From NCBI RefSeq assembly GCF_026914185.1, contig NC_070558.1, positions 4,278,001 through 4,342,000 of the forward strand: DNA of 64,000 nucleotides, read 5' to 3'. Position 1 is the stretch's first letter; the number at the start of each line of letters is the position of its first letter. Below, piece after piece: positions 23,756 to 35,900 of this stretch. The notes beneath the pieces are model-generated. The model searched no databases. It had not been told where the DNA came from and worked only from the letters and a program-made list of their open reading frames with translations. Source of the DNA: Puccinia triticina. Lineage: Eukaryota > Basidiomycota > Pucciniomycetes > Pucciniales > Pucciniaceae. Made by a program: the position numbers and the translations under genes.

Positions 23756-24553
23756 GCAGGAGGAGGAGGCGGATGAGATCATCAGGGAGCCGACGGGATG
23801 GGCTACCTCCTTGATGTCTTCGCCAGATCGTGTTGCTCCTGGTGTGGTTTCCTCTATTACTACACGGTTGATTGGTCTGGGTTTTCAAGGGTGGTGGAGG
23901 GGGCGAGAGAGTGGTATGGTTTGAGAGCTGTTTGAGAAGCTGCTTGTTATCAATTTTCTGGCCTTCTGCTCCTCTTGTTTCCTCTTTGTTGACCCTGTCA
24001 ATTACTCCTTGCTGGCTTTGCTGGGAAGCAGATAGTTTTTTCTTTGGAGGCAGGCGCGGGCGAGACAAGATTTCCGACCCCATCTTAGCCCCGGTCTTCT
24101 TCTTAGCCTGGTCAATGGCTTACCCCTGATGGATCTGTTGACGACTCCGTTTGGGTGCCCCTTGGTGGTCTGCAGAAAAAATGGGCGGGTGTAATCAAAC
24201 CAGTTACCAATCGCCAGCTAAACTCGCCGTGGTTGATCAGACTGGGTGGTTTGCTTAGCTGAGTGAATTTCTAGTTTTTTCCGGTCAAAAACAAAGCAAA
24301 GATTGGCCAGAATAAAAAAAACCTGTGCGCGTTGACAGTTGAAATGTGGTTTGTGTAGCTCATGGTTTCCATTTTCTACTTGAAGGGTTGTTTGGGGATG
24401 AAAAACATCCGGGGCGTGTTGGTTTGGTGACAATAGCAGCTGGGTCAATGTGGTGAGTTGGCTTAGTGGTGATAGTGGCTAGATCAATTCAACAAAGGAC
24501 CAGAACAGTGGGGCTGCCATGATATTGCAAGTGTAGGTGGACCAGGGGTTTGG

Positions 24554-25138
24554 TGTCAGGGCGCGTCTCTAAAGTGGCGACGCCCTGAATGGAAATGAAC
24601 AGGTTGTGAGTTCCTAAATAGGAAAACACGCTCGACTCAACCGGGATACGGGAGGAGAAAGCCGCGCCTCCGTTGGAGGGGCTGGTAGAGCTAAGTCGTA
24701 CCGGAACCTAAGAAGGTTCACAAGCTCAAGCTTACCTAGTAGGGTAGCAAGCGGAAAGAACCGTTAAGACGAGGAAGTGTGAACTGCGGAGGTGAAGGCG
24801 GTGAAAGGGATTCGGAGGCGGAGGCGGAGTCGAGGAGTAAGGAGTATTCGAAGATATAAGAAAGGATGAGATGTAACTAGATGAAAGCCCCGGTCGTTTT
24901 GTATCAAACAAGGAAGACGGGCTTGGTAATCTAAAGAATAATCTGAGGAACCCTTTGTGGGGCGGAGGCCCCAGGTATTTTATACTTGACTGTGATGGCC
25001 ACACTTAGGAGTCAGGCCTCCACAACGTTCTACTAGACCCACGCGTGACAACTTCGCGTGGATTGTTCTCACTCGAGTTTGACATACCATGCCCACGAGT
25101 AGAACACTCGCGTGGAATGTGCTCACTCGAGCTTGACA
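24554..25138 (-). repeat. Possible solo LTR
   Basis: The ends are TGTCA and TGACA. On the minus strand there is a TATA box (AGTATAAAATACC) near 24975, then a CT-rich leader and an AGGTAAGCTT donor-like site, the usual order in a fungal LTR. No target duplication was found, so the boundaries are tentative. Confidence 0.4.
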
Positions 25139-25707
25139 ACCCGTGAGCGTTGTGGAGCTCTACTTAGTCGCGCTTGCTCGCGCACTCGCTGTCCTCGGCG
25201 CGTACTGTGCCTGGAGCGGCACTATGCGCGCACAGCTCTTCTGCTGCGCGTGTAGTGTCAGCTTTGGCGCTGTCTGGACTAGCCAAGGGCTGACATTTGG
25301 TAATGATGGGATGGCAACAGTTGCTGTAGGTAAGTTTGAGTTCAAATTGGAGGCATGCAGGCGACGGGGATGGAAAGGCGTGCAGGAGATGGCAATGGCA
25401 ACAGGAGTTGTCAGTAAAGCACCGCGAGAGCTTAAATAGCAGGATCTGATGGTTGTGTTTTCCCCAGGATGTTTGGAATTGCTGCAATTCCAGCTATCCA
25501 TTGTCCTCAACCCCTCCGCTGTTGCACATGCGGAGTCTGAGGGGAAAAGAGTGGGTCCGCCCCCACGGGTCCGTAGCCTTAGCTGCGGGCCGGGAGCCTT
25601 CACGTCCATCACTTTTGAACCGTGCACTTGACGGCTTGACACGGGCTGGGTGTTGCGCCTGTGGGCATGGCTTTGCCAATGTTGGAAGGCTGGTTGAGAA
25701 TTTAGAA
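25139..25707. other. No supported gene
   Basis: Several overlapping open frames exist on both strands (the longest, 207 codons, is on the minus strand, 25160-25783), but none shows a recognisable motif or codon pattern. They are probably chance frames in GC-richer DNA. Confidence 0.3.
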
Positions 25708-25892
25708 TTAGGGTGTTCAAAGTTGAGTTGCATAAAATCATAAAATTCTGAGGTGAAAAAAATATGTACACCCAAACACTCAAGTTAGAGCAACATTTCT
25801 AAAATGGTGCATATGAAATCATCATTTGAAAGTTTCATGATTTTATGATTTTATGTAATGAAAATTTTATGATTTCAACTTTGAACACCTTA
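25708..25892. mobile_element. 179-bp Tourist-like MITE, TSD TTA
   Basis: 25711-25889 has inverted ends GGGTGTTCAAAGTTGA and TCAACTTTGAACACC, flanked by TTA on both sides. A TTA duplication with GGGTGTT-like ends fits PIF/Harbinger-derived MITEs. A relative lies at 54788-54964. Confidence 0.7.
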
Positions 25893-26302
25893 AATGCTTT
25901 GTGATTTTTTTTTTTTTTTGATTTGTATGGTTTGAGGAAAAGTTATAATTTTTGGATTCTGGGGGAACCCTTCATTTTTTTTTTTTTTTTTAGGATTCTG
26001 GGAAAACTTTTTTAGGATTCTGGGAAAAAAGTCATGGTATAGCGGTTTGACATATAGCAGTTTCATTTTTTGTTGAGGGTAACTGGGTGACACAAGACTA
26101 AGAGAGATTGACGAGGTGTCAAGGACATAGTCCAAGCACAGTGAGTCAACTTGTAATAATCATTCAGTGAGAAAGGATAACAGTCAAGAGAACAACTAGA
26201 CTATATACATGTATCATATAGGCTAAGTTGTGGGTGTATAGGTTAGAAGCATACTACATAAGGAAATGCTAATATACTATCTCAACATTTTTTTTTACGT
26301 AG

Positions 26303-27160
26303 TTACTTCCCGCACTGCAAAAAACTCTTTGCGCACTGCACAGTGTGCGCAGTCCCAAACACTTTGCGCACTGCGGATGAAATACACCACTTTTTCAAGA
26401 TTTTTTTTGACCAATCAATAGAAAACCTTTTAATTGGCCTCTCTGGATTTTTTCGGAGTTTTTTGAATCATTCTTCTGTGTTAAAAAAATCATGAAAAAC
26501 TAGAACAAATGTAGGATGTAAGGTTCCCATTTCCCAAAATTTCCAAATATTTTATTGAGTAATGTAAGATATAAAAACAGCTCTTTTGGAAAGTTTTACC
26601 TAATTTGTGCAAGGATAAGGGTCTGAAAAATGAGCATATTTTAGTGGATGTACTTTGCGCACTGCAGGGGGCGTCCACTCAACGTGCCGGCCACAGTGCG
26701 TGGTAGCTCAAAACGCTTAGCGCACTGCAAGCGCAAAACTATGAAATTCTCCCTTTTTTTTCTGCCAGCCGGCAGAGAGGATTTTTCCTGCTCCTCCATC
26801 AAATTCTTGGAGGATTTGGAGCCCCCAGCTGGACACAAAAAAAGGATGAATAATAAACACAAAAAATAACCTGAGCGCAGGCTCCCGCTCCCCCGGGAGC
26901 GCTCCTCCGGGGCTTTCAACCTGCCAAATACTCACGGATCAGGTACAAAGCCCCTCAAAAACAAAGTTTGAGGGGCAGAAGCTCCGGCTGCCGCACCGAT
27001 GGCCGGCACAGTCCGGTCATTGAGCAGCGTCTACACACTGGATCCCCCGATGACCGGCCAGGTGCAGTGCAGATTACCGGTCATCAAGTGGAATATGTAC
27101 TCCTGTCAATGACCTGGTCGCTCCTTTCATCCAAAGGAGCACATATTTACTATACTCAAT
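26303..27160. repeat. Left arm of a long inverted-repeat element
   Basis: The terminal block has repeated GCGCACTGC words (TTGCGCACTGCA). This sequence is inverted at 40670-41537. Without the gypsy insertion (27824-40606) the whole would be about 2.45 kb. The arms contain no transposase. An extra partial right-arm unit follows at 41537-41815. Confidence 0.65.
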
Positions 27161-27645
27161 GACCAAGTCCACCCCGGTCATGGAGAGGAGTAAACCCTGG
27201 CCTTGATGACCGGGTCCGTTCCGGTCATTGAGAGTAGTGTTTTGACCAGAACGGACCCAGTCTTTGAGAGGAGTGCAAACTCTCCTTGATTACCAGGTCT
27301 GCTCCGGTTATTGAGAGTATAACATACCCCCCTCAACGGTCATTGAGGAGTAACCACTGCCCTCAATGACCGGTTCCGGCTCCTCTCATTGACCAGAGCG
27401 GACCCGTTCATTGAGGGGCTATTCTGGAAATCATCAAGAGGGAGTGCATCCTCCCCTTAATGACCAGTTTGTTCTGGTAATCAAGAGGAGTGTTTCTCTC
27501 CTCTCAATGACCAGAACCGACCCGGCCATTGAGAGGAGTGTTTCTCTCCTCTCAATGACCAGAACAGACCCGGTCATCAAGGCAAGTGTTTACTCCTCTC
27601 CATGACCCGGGTGGAATCGGTCATCAAGTAAAGTATTGTGATTCT
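27160..27645. repeat. Array of CAATGACCGG/CCGGTCATTG words
   Basis: Short words in both orientations alternate every 20-45 bases, separated by GAGAGGAGTGTTT-type spacers. The result is many small potential hairpins. It lies in the loop of the long inverted-repeat element. Non-coding. Confidence 0.65.
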
Positions 27646-27823
27646 GCTTAAGCTTGAACAATTCAAGATTCTCAGGGGGCTAAAGTTATGGCCTTTGAGC
27701 CACAGCACCGGTAAAATTTTGGTTTTCTGACCAACACAGCTCCAAAATTGACATGTCAGCCCCCTATTGTTGCCCAACAGGAAGGCTGAAAACCTGAACT
27801 CAAATGTCAGGATTCCATGATTT

Positions 27824-28185
27824 TGTGAGCCGCAGCTCCCGCGAACTCACAGGAAGTATCACAAGGGATATCACAAGCCACCATTGAGCGCTGCACTTAG
27901 TCCTTCCAGTCCCGCCTCTCCTAGCTCGGCAGGGAAGTACTGAGACTTCCCCCGAGCTAGTTGAGCACCTCCCCTTTCCCTCTCTTTCTTCCTTTCCCTT
28001 TTTCTCTTCTCAATGGTTTGTATGTAGAGGGAAGTACTGAGACTTCCCCCGAGCTAGCTCCCTTGCCCCATCTGCAATACAATCGGAGGTTCTAGAACTG
28101 CTCGCGCCCTCGTCCTTGTCCTCGTCCCCTTGCCTCTTGTCCTCGCCCCTTGTCCCAGTGAAGTTCTCCGTGTCAAGAGCTTACA
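27824..28185 (+). repeat. 5' LTR of gypsy element 1
   Basis: TGTGAGCCGC to GAGCTTACA, 362 bp. It is nearly identical to 40241-40601. It is preceded by GATTT (27819-27823), which recurs after the other LTR at 40602-40606. Confidence 0.9.
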
Positions 28186-28584
28186 CTTTTTTTTTCTCAA
28201 ACCTCTACCTTGCTAATCACCTCGACCACGCATACCTTGCAAAAGCTTCATGTCCACCAGACATACGACCTCTTCCGATCAACTTCTTCCACTAACAGAA
28301 ACCGAGGCGTAAAGCCAAGAGAGCAGCCGCCGCTGCAGAAAAACAACGTCACACGACTCTACCCGTCGAACTGCCACCAGCCCCGCCAGCGACCTCACAC
28401 CAAACGCCACTCTCGACCTCGCAACCGGCTACAGCAGCCGTTCCAACCCTAGTCCCCGGCCCCCTTGAAACTCACTCCTGCCCCCCATCCTTATCAACCT
28501 CCCTAATCCTTCCGCAAGCGGTAGGATTCCCAAGCAGCCCAACAAAATCGTTTTTTTTTGGCTGACAACAACGTCCCTCCAATC

Positions 28585-30246
28585 ATGCGAGTGTGGTCCC
28601 CAATTGAACCGATGGCTACAACAGCACCCCCTCCACCAACAAAACCCTTCAACCCATTGCTGTCAACACCACCAACCGTCCCCCCACCACCTCAACCCCA
28701 TCTAAAGCCAGAGCCTTCCACATCTCGCGCCCTGACGACTGCCTCCCCAGACACCCAATCAATCACCATGGCACACGGAGAAAGACTAGGCGCAAACTCT
28801 GACCCGCCCCCGAATGCACCACAAGCCTCATCATCAGCCCCCGGTCCTCAAGCGGACAACTCTTTTGTGGCACAGCTACAAAGTCTGATGTTGACACTTC
28901 AGCAGGCCAATCTCGATGTGCAACGTGCCGCGGATGCCAGAGCGCTGGCTGCGCAAGAAGCCGCAGAGGAAAGAGCGAGAGCAGACACCAAATGCTTCCG
29001 AATAGCTCAAGCGGCCGCGGAGGAACGAGTAAGGGCGAACGAAGAGCGCTTTGCCCAACTGCAGGAGACCCTGATCCGCACAACAACTCAAAAAACAGCC
29101 CCACCAAGCCCAACCACCCCACCAGACGACCATATCGACCTCTGTAGGTTCTGCACATCCAACAGCCCATCCTACATAGGGCCCTGCCAAGAGACAAAGG
29201 CATTTTTGGCCTGGATCCAGGCACTAGAGATTTTTTTTGACACCAAAAAGGTTACCGCTACCAACGATAAGATCAGGATTGCCGGCACGCTCATCAAGGA
29301 AACGAATCTCTTATTGGTATACTCAAACAAAGCAAGAAAGCACCTTGAGAAGCCCTGGAACGAATTCAAACAAACTTTCTTTGATGCGGCTCTCCCGGTA
29401 CGCTGGCACCAGGGACTGAAGGAAAAGATCCAGTCCCTCAAAATGGAGGCCACGGAGACCTTTGCACAATACGAGACAAGGGCTCAAACCCTCCAATGCG
29501 TGATTAACTACGACTCCGACCCCTTGAAGATCTCGGATCTCAGCCTTGCCAAATGGCTAAGCGGCGGGCTACCCACTGAGATCCAAGCCAACATCCTCAA
29601 ATTTGAGATACTCAAAACCACACCGTTTGATTACAGCCGTTTCGCGAAACATGTTCGCATCTTCTTCAACACTCTCCCGGCTTGAGCACCAACAAACCAA
29701 CCCAGAGCGCAAACAACAACGGCATCCACAAATGTTACTGCAACCACCAAACCTAGTGCCACCGGGACCTTGTCGGACAATCTGCGCTGGTGAATCCACT
29801 CATACCTGGATGTGATGGGCCGCTGCCACTGGTGCAGAGGACACTGCGGCATGCCGAATGGATCTTGCACCAACGAACGCGCCAGAGGGAGGGTCGAATT
29901 CCCTCCGTCCTACGTAGCGCCACCAAAACCACCAAACTACACCGCCCCCCTAACATGGAGCTCCGCAAGAGGCCCAAGACCCCGTCCCCCTAACGCCACG
30001 GGGGGTCGAGCAACCTCGCGACCAGCTGGAGTGGCAAGAGTCTCGGACAAGCCAAGCAACCTATACTCAAGCATGATGGTCACATTGACGGCGGCCATTG
30101 AGGAATTGGAAAAAATTGTTGCCCAAGGATACAATGAAGAGGAAGAGATGGTGACTGAAGACAACAAAGCCGCCGCAATCCAAACGTTTGGTGTTCAACG
30201 AATCACTCAACGCCCTGATCTCCAACTCAATCCTAGGGCTAACTGA
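28585..30246 (+). pseudogene. Gag of gypsy element 1
   Basis: One frame (open from 28558, first in-frame ATG at 28585) runs to 30246 with in-frame stops at 29683-29685 and about 29791. It has a Pro/Ala-rich N-terminus, then a helical Ala/Glu/Arg stretch, then a Ty3-type gag core (FLAWIQALEIFF, WNEFKQTFFDAALP). Near 29815 is a Cys/His cluster (RCHWCRGHCGMPNGSC) where rust gypsy gags carry a zinc-knuckle-like motif. Pol of this element is missing or was displaced; only about 550 bp of internal sequence lies beyond it outside the nested element. Confidence 0.75.
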
Positions 30247-30347
30247 GGGGTATGTGTGCAATCCCCCTAAACCCCACAAGACCCTGCACCTCCTCCATAA
30301 GGGGCGTGGCTTACAAGGCCACATTTTTACAGTGAAGAACCCAAGAC

Positions 30348-30525
30348 CAATAGCCACTCATCCAAATAGCCGTTTCCGCCCAATGATGCCCCATCTTCCC
30401 GTTAACACACCACAACCAGCTTGTCTGATTGTTGCCCAATAGCCACTCATCCAAATAGCCGTTTCCGCCCGATGATGCCCCATCTTCCCATTAACACGCC
30501 ACAACCAGCTTGTCTGATTGTCGCT
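30348..30525. repeat. 89-bp direct repeat, two copies
   Basis: 30348-30436 and 30437-30525 are near-identical (CAATAGCCACTCATCC start), within the internal region of gypsy element 1. Non-coding. Confidence 0.8.
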
Positions 30526-30718
30526 CACACCCCCACCCAATTTCCCGTCCTATTTTCATTTGAAGAATACCCGACAATTTCACGATCCGCCACTAACTAT
30601 CAAGACCAAAAACATCACAACCAACCAACGCAACAAGACACCACTCTTTGCTACTCAACCCAAGATGTACATGGCCAAGGCCAACGCTCCAAACAACCAC
30701 CAAACCATCACCCTCACC

Positions 30719-31207
30719 GTTGTGGCAACAGTGGGCCGCTACGCTTCACTACGCTACAAGGCCACTTAGCGTTAGCGTAGCGGCAAAAAGCGCCCGCCCA
30801 TTTTGAGTAGCGTTAGCGCGCTGTTAGCGCCGCTACGCTGCGCTACGTTTCAGCGGCGCTAACAGCGCTCCAATCGTTTGTTAGTGTTAGCGCGCCGCTA
30901 CAGTCACTACGCTACGCTACGCGGCGCTACAGCGCTTTTAGCGGAAAAAAGGCCTTTTTTCAGCTAAAAGCACTGTGGCGCACCGTAGCGCGCGCTCTTT
31001 TGCGCCCTGCGTGTGTAGCGTTAGCGCAATTGCGCGCATCTGCGCTAACGCTACGCTAACAGCTAAATTAGCTGCGCACCCTTTGCGCGTAGCGTTAGCG
31101 CAGAAAGGCGCAATTCCGCTAACGCTACGCTAAAATTTAGCGGAATTCCGCTACGCTACGCCACGCTAACGCTACGGTTAGCGTGGCTGGCCCACCGTTG
31201 GTTGTGG
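30719..31207. mobile_element. 475-bp inverted-repeat element, 7-bp TSD GTTGTGG
   Basis: The element is 30726-31200 with ends CAACAGTGGGCCGCTACG and the complement of GGCCCACCGTTG. GTTGTGG flanks it at 30719-30725 and 31201-31207. The interior is GCTACGCTA-type words, closely similar to 7527-8003. The target site spans the junction between gypsy element 1 DNA and the first bases of gypsy element 2, so this insertion is younger than element 2. Confidence 0.85.
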
Positions 31208-31959
31208 TGGACAATCTGGTACATGCGTAGGATCAGGCTTTTTGCCGCGCATGGCGCGCGCCGGAGGACGTCAGGAGTCAACACATCAAGGCCTCAAGCT
31301 CTCAAACTTCAAAGCTTTCTCAAGTTTCAATAGCGCGGCGTGGCGCGCATCCTCAAGGCGTTTCAGGTTTCCTTTCCCTCCTCCTTTCTTTTCCTTTGTT
31401 TCTGTTCTCCTTGGTCAGTTTTCTTTTCTTCATGTTGTTTGCTTTCTATCTTTCACACTGCGCGCTTTGGATAAGTTTGGATGAGGAGGGTTGGCCTTGG
31501 TTTTGTTTTGTTCTGTCTCTTGTCTTGTGTCTCTTGTCTTGTCTTGTTTGTAGCGCGCGTGTGCGCGCTAGGTTGTGATGAGCTGTCTGTTAGATGTCAC
31601 AAGCTCCAGAGTTTGAGTTCAGTTCAAACTCCAGCTTTGGAGCGGCATGGACCCACTCTGAACAGTATAATTTCAGTCAATCCATCAAAGTTCAAAGTCT
31701 ATTGTTCCTGGGCCTTTCAGCCCGTATTCTGAGTATCACACGTCTTTAAAGTTCTTTACCCCACAAAACGCCGATCTCCTCCACCTCTCTGGCTTAGATC
31801 ACAATTCCGCCGGCAGTATTCCCGGTTTCTCCCTTATCAACAAAACCGCCTACGCGCATCTCCAGCCGTTGTAAAATCAAAACCCCCCCCCCAACGCTAC
31901 ACAAAACACTGTGCTCACTCACGGCCAAGAATCACCGGAGGGCATACGCAAGTTATTCA
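30721..31959 (+). repeat. Inverted extra LTR of gypsy element 2, split by the 475-bp element
   Basis: Bases 30721-30725 plus 31208-31959 are the reverse complement of LTR 39371-40171, lacking its last about 58 bp. They abut AAA and then the 3' LTR at 31963, giving a large palindrome with arms of about 740-757 bp. At six positions this copy agrees with the LTR at 39371 against that at 31963. ACCGTT precedes it at 30716-30721 and follows the far LTR. Confidence 0.85.
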
Positions 31960-31962
31960 AAA

Positions 31963-32762
31963 TGAGGAACTCTGGCCGGTGCTAGGCCGGCAGCAGTTCG
32001 GGGAGGGGAATGGAAAAGAAATGAATAACTTGTGTATGCCCTCCGGTGATTCTTGGCCGTGAGTGAGCACAGTGTTTCGTGTAGCGTTGGGGGGGGTTTT
32101 GATTTTACAACGGCTGGAGATGCGCGTAGGCGGTTTTGTTGATAAGGGAGAAACCGGGAATACTGCCGGCGGAATTGTGATCTAAGCCAGAGAGGTGGAG
32201 GAGATCGGCGTTTTGTGGGGTAAAGAACTTTAAAGACGTGTGATACTCAGAATACGGGCTGAAAGGCCCAGGAACAATAGACTTTGAACTTTGATGGATT
32301 GACTGAAATTATACGGTTCAGAGTGGGTCCATGCCGCTCCAAAGCCGGAGTTCAAACTCAACTCAAACTCTGGAGCTTGTGACATCTAACAGACAGCTCA
32401 TCACAACCTAGCGCGCACACGCGCGCTACAAACAAGACAAGACAAGAGACAGAACAAAACAAAACCAAGACCAACCCTCCTCATCCAAACTTATCCAAAG
32501 AGCGCAGTGTGAAAGATAGAAAGCAAACAACATGAAGAAAAGAAAACTGACCAAGGAGAACAGAAACAAAGGAAAAGAAAGGAGGAGGGAAAGAAAACCT
32601 GAAACGCCTTGAGGATGCGCGCCACGCCGCGCTCTTGAAACTTGAGAAAGCTTTGAAGTTTGAGAGCTTGAGGTCTTGATGTGTTGACTCCTGACGTCCT
32701 CCGGCGCGCGCCATGCGCGGCAAAAAGCCTGATCCTACGCGTGTACCAGATTGTCCACCACA
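31963..32762 (-). repeat. 3' LTR of gypsy element 2
   Basis: Minus-strand TGTGGTGGAC to GTTCCTCA, 800 bp. It matches 39371-40171 (801 bp) with scattered substitutions. A purine-rich GTGGGTGGA precedes it on the minus strand, as expected for plus-strand priming. Confidence 0.9.
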
Positions 32763-32830
32763 TCCACCCACGACTTGCAGTCTGTCCCTAGACTGCTCGT
32801 CCCATACCGTGCCTAAAGGAAATCCAAGCC

Positions 32831-32952
32831 CTGAGAGAGAAAGAGAAACAAACCAGGCGCTCCCGCGGTGCTCACGAACGTGGCAAGAAGTAGAGTTTTT
32901 GACAATCGCGGTAGTAACTACCCGGGAGGTGCACACTTGGAGAGGAACTTAC
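32831..32952 (-). other. Homologous intron D, at the pol stop
   Basis: 122 nt, GTAAGTTCCTC to CTCTCTCAG. The TAA stop of pol lies within the donor (CACAAG-TAAG). Splicing would replace the last residue and add a short tail ending HGMGRAV. It shares GTAAGTTCCTC, TGTGCACCTCC, a CAAAAACTCTAC-like block and TTCGTGAGC with introns A-C. Confidence 0.65.
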
Positions 32953-35900
32953 TTGTGGTCAGCAATGTCCTCCCGGGAAAAGAACCTCTTCCCTTGATCC
33001 GCGGCGAACCGACGCTTGAGCTCCGTGCCGTCAAGTTCCGCCAGGACATAAGAACCGCCATGAACCTGCTTCACAACCCGGTAGGGGCCGTTCCACCGAT
33101 GAGCAAACAACTGTCCCCACTGAATTTTGAGTGACCGGTTATTCCAGAGGACCTGATCGCCCGGCTTGAGGGGCTCTTGAATCCGTGACGCCTTCTTTTC
33201 TTCCCAGTACCGCACGGATTCGCCTCTTGCATCCACCATCCTTTTGTACGCGACACCGCGCGTCTCCTCGCTGCGTTCCAACTGAAGAGAGCGCGCCGCC
33301 AGCAGGTCCGCAGTGTCCTGGACTGAATCCCAGTCAACTCCTAGATAGGACTCCAGTTCCAAATCCAACGGCAGAACGGCCCGCTGGCCGAACACGAGCT
33401 CGTAGGGGGAATAGCCGGTAGTGCGCTTAGTCGAGATCCGATCGGCGAACAGAACCAGGGGCAGGAATTTGCGGCAATTCTTTCCGCTCTCGCCTGCCAA
33501 TTTCACCAAAGCTGCCTTAAGGGGTCCATGGCCACGCTCCACCATCCCTTGTCCCTCGGGGTAGTAAGGAGTGGATACGCGGTGCTGGCCGGGCAGAGCG
33601 CGCAACATCGCAGCCAGCGCACCGCCAAATTCTGAGCCGCCGTCCGTCGAGTAAGCTTGAGCCAATCCATAGCGCATAGTCCAGTGTTCTTGCAAAAACG
33701 CGGCCACCGCTTCTGAGGTCAAATTATTAAGGATCTTGGCTTCGACCCACCCGGAGAAATCATCACGCGCCACTATCAAATACTTAGCGCCGCCGGCTTT
33801 AAGATTTACGGCGTCCATAGATACGCGCCCGAAAACTGTCGCCTCCCCCGTAGGATAGCGCAACTCCTGCGGGCGTCTGAGGTCCTTTTTCTGGCACGCC
33901 TCACAGCTGCGACGCCACCTGACAACCGCCTCCTTTAACGACGGCCACCAAAAGCGCTCCGCTACCCGCCGATACGTCTCCGTAGAGCCCCTATGGCCCA
34001 GATCCTCGTGAAGCTTAGTCAGTATTTCCTGCTGCTTCGCCGGGACGGTCACTACGATACGAGGTAGGGGACTTCCCCTCTTCATTAGTCTTCCGGCTTG
34101 CAAGAAGAAATCCGACGACCGGCGCTTCAGCGCTCGAAAATCCTTCGCGCCCATCCCTTCCGGCTTGAGCAGAGTAGCTAGAAACAGCTCCATACAGCGC
34201 CAATAGCCTTCCTGATAGCCTGAATAAGCTTCCTCTGCGGCAACCGCGTAGGAGTGTCGTGCTATGATGTGAGGTGCTTCTTCGTCAAAATCCGAAGGGG
34301 GGTCCGACTCGTCGTCTCCTCGAGGGCGTCTTGAGAGGCCGTCGGGCATGGTGAAAGACTTCCCTGGCCGGTGGACAATATCAAAGGAAAACAGATGAAT
34401 AAAAGCAACCCAACCCGTCATGGGCGCATTGGGAAGGCTGGGTGCATTGATCATCTCAATCAGAGAATGTGCGTCGACCTGAAGCTCAAAGTGCTGGCCC
34501 CAGAGTATGGTCTGCATCTTCTTGAGAATCCGCGCTACGCCGCACAGTTTGAGTTTGGGCTGAGAATAACGGGATTCCACGTCTGAGAACAGAAGAGACT
34601 TGTAAAGCGCTGGCCGGTCCAAACCCATCTGATCCTCCTGCGTAAGGACCGCTCCAGCAGCATGGAAACTGGAATCTACCGCGAGCTTGATTCTGCCCGC
34701 CTCCGGGCCGTAGTCAATTTTCACTAGCACAATGTCCTGACCGAAAATTGTCTTGAGTTTCTGAAACGCGGCCGTGCATTCGGCGGTCCAGATCCATTCG
34801 AAATCCTTCCGAGTTAAGCGTTGCAGCGGGAGACAAATCTCGGACAGCGCGGGGATAAAAATGCGCACGTAAACCACGACGCCCAGAAAACCACGTACCT
34901 CCGTAGGATTAACCGGAGTTGGCCATGAAAGAATCTTATTCACTTTAGATTCCGACATCTTCCGGCCTTCTTTGCATACTACATGCCCGACTATTTCAAG
35001 GGCGGGAACACACGCAGCTAGCTTTGAAGCCGCGACCGTCAGTCCGGACTCCTTTATTCGGAAGAGAATCCGCTCAAGTGTTGTTGCATACTCCCATATA
35101 AAGTGACGAATCCCGGAATGCCATGGAACCGTCTTGTTGTCATAATCAGAAGCTGGGCCCTTGATGCCTCCGTCGTCTATGAAGATGCCGGCGTATTCGG
35201 GAATTTCCTCTTGTAGGATCCACGTCATTTGCGCCTGGTACACGGCGACTGAATTAGTGGCGCCTTGAGGCAGACGCGTGAGTTGAAAACGCCCTAAGGG
35301 AGTATCAAATGTAGTGAGAGGGCGAGATATGGGATCCAAGGCGCGCTCGTCGTAGCCACCCATTATGTCGCCTAACCCGTAGCAAGCTTGACCCGCGAAA
35401 GATTCCACGAACTCTTCAGTGGCCGGCGGCACTCCAGCATCCTTAACCGTTACTTTTTTCAAAGGCTGAAGGTCGTGGACGACTCGCAGCTTGCCGTTAC
35501 TTTTGAGGACGCAGAAAACTGGGGACGAGTAGGTCGAGGTGGATTGTTCATACAAGCCCGTCCTCACACGCTCCCGAATCAGTCGAATAAACTTGTCCAG
35601 TTTAGCCGTGGGGATAGGGATCCTCTTCTTCTGCCAAGGCTCATGGTCTACCACTGGGATGATGTAGGGCATCCCGTACGAATCTTTTAGCAATCCTTGC
35701 TCCTCTTCGGTGAATGCAATGGCAAGGTTGCGCTCGGACAAGACATTTTTGATCAGGTTTAATTCGTCGGGACGAAGCCAACTCGGTGGACCGAAATTCA
35801 CGACCTTCAGCCTCTCCTCCGTTACCCGTCCCTTAGGAACAAATGGACCCGCGAAACTGCGCGGAAGACTGCGGTAAGGGTCCCTAGAGAGCAAAGGGCG

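Noticed and set aside
25160..25783. 207-codon minus-strand ORF
   Set aside because: No motif, no start or splice evidence, and competing frames of similar length on the other strand.
31960..32030. Palindrome considered as a simple solo-LTR insertion next to the element
   Set aside because: The inverted LTR lacks its inner end and the target duplication encloses it together with element 2, which a separate insertion would not give.
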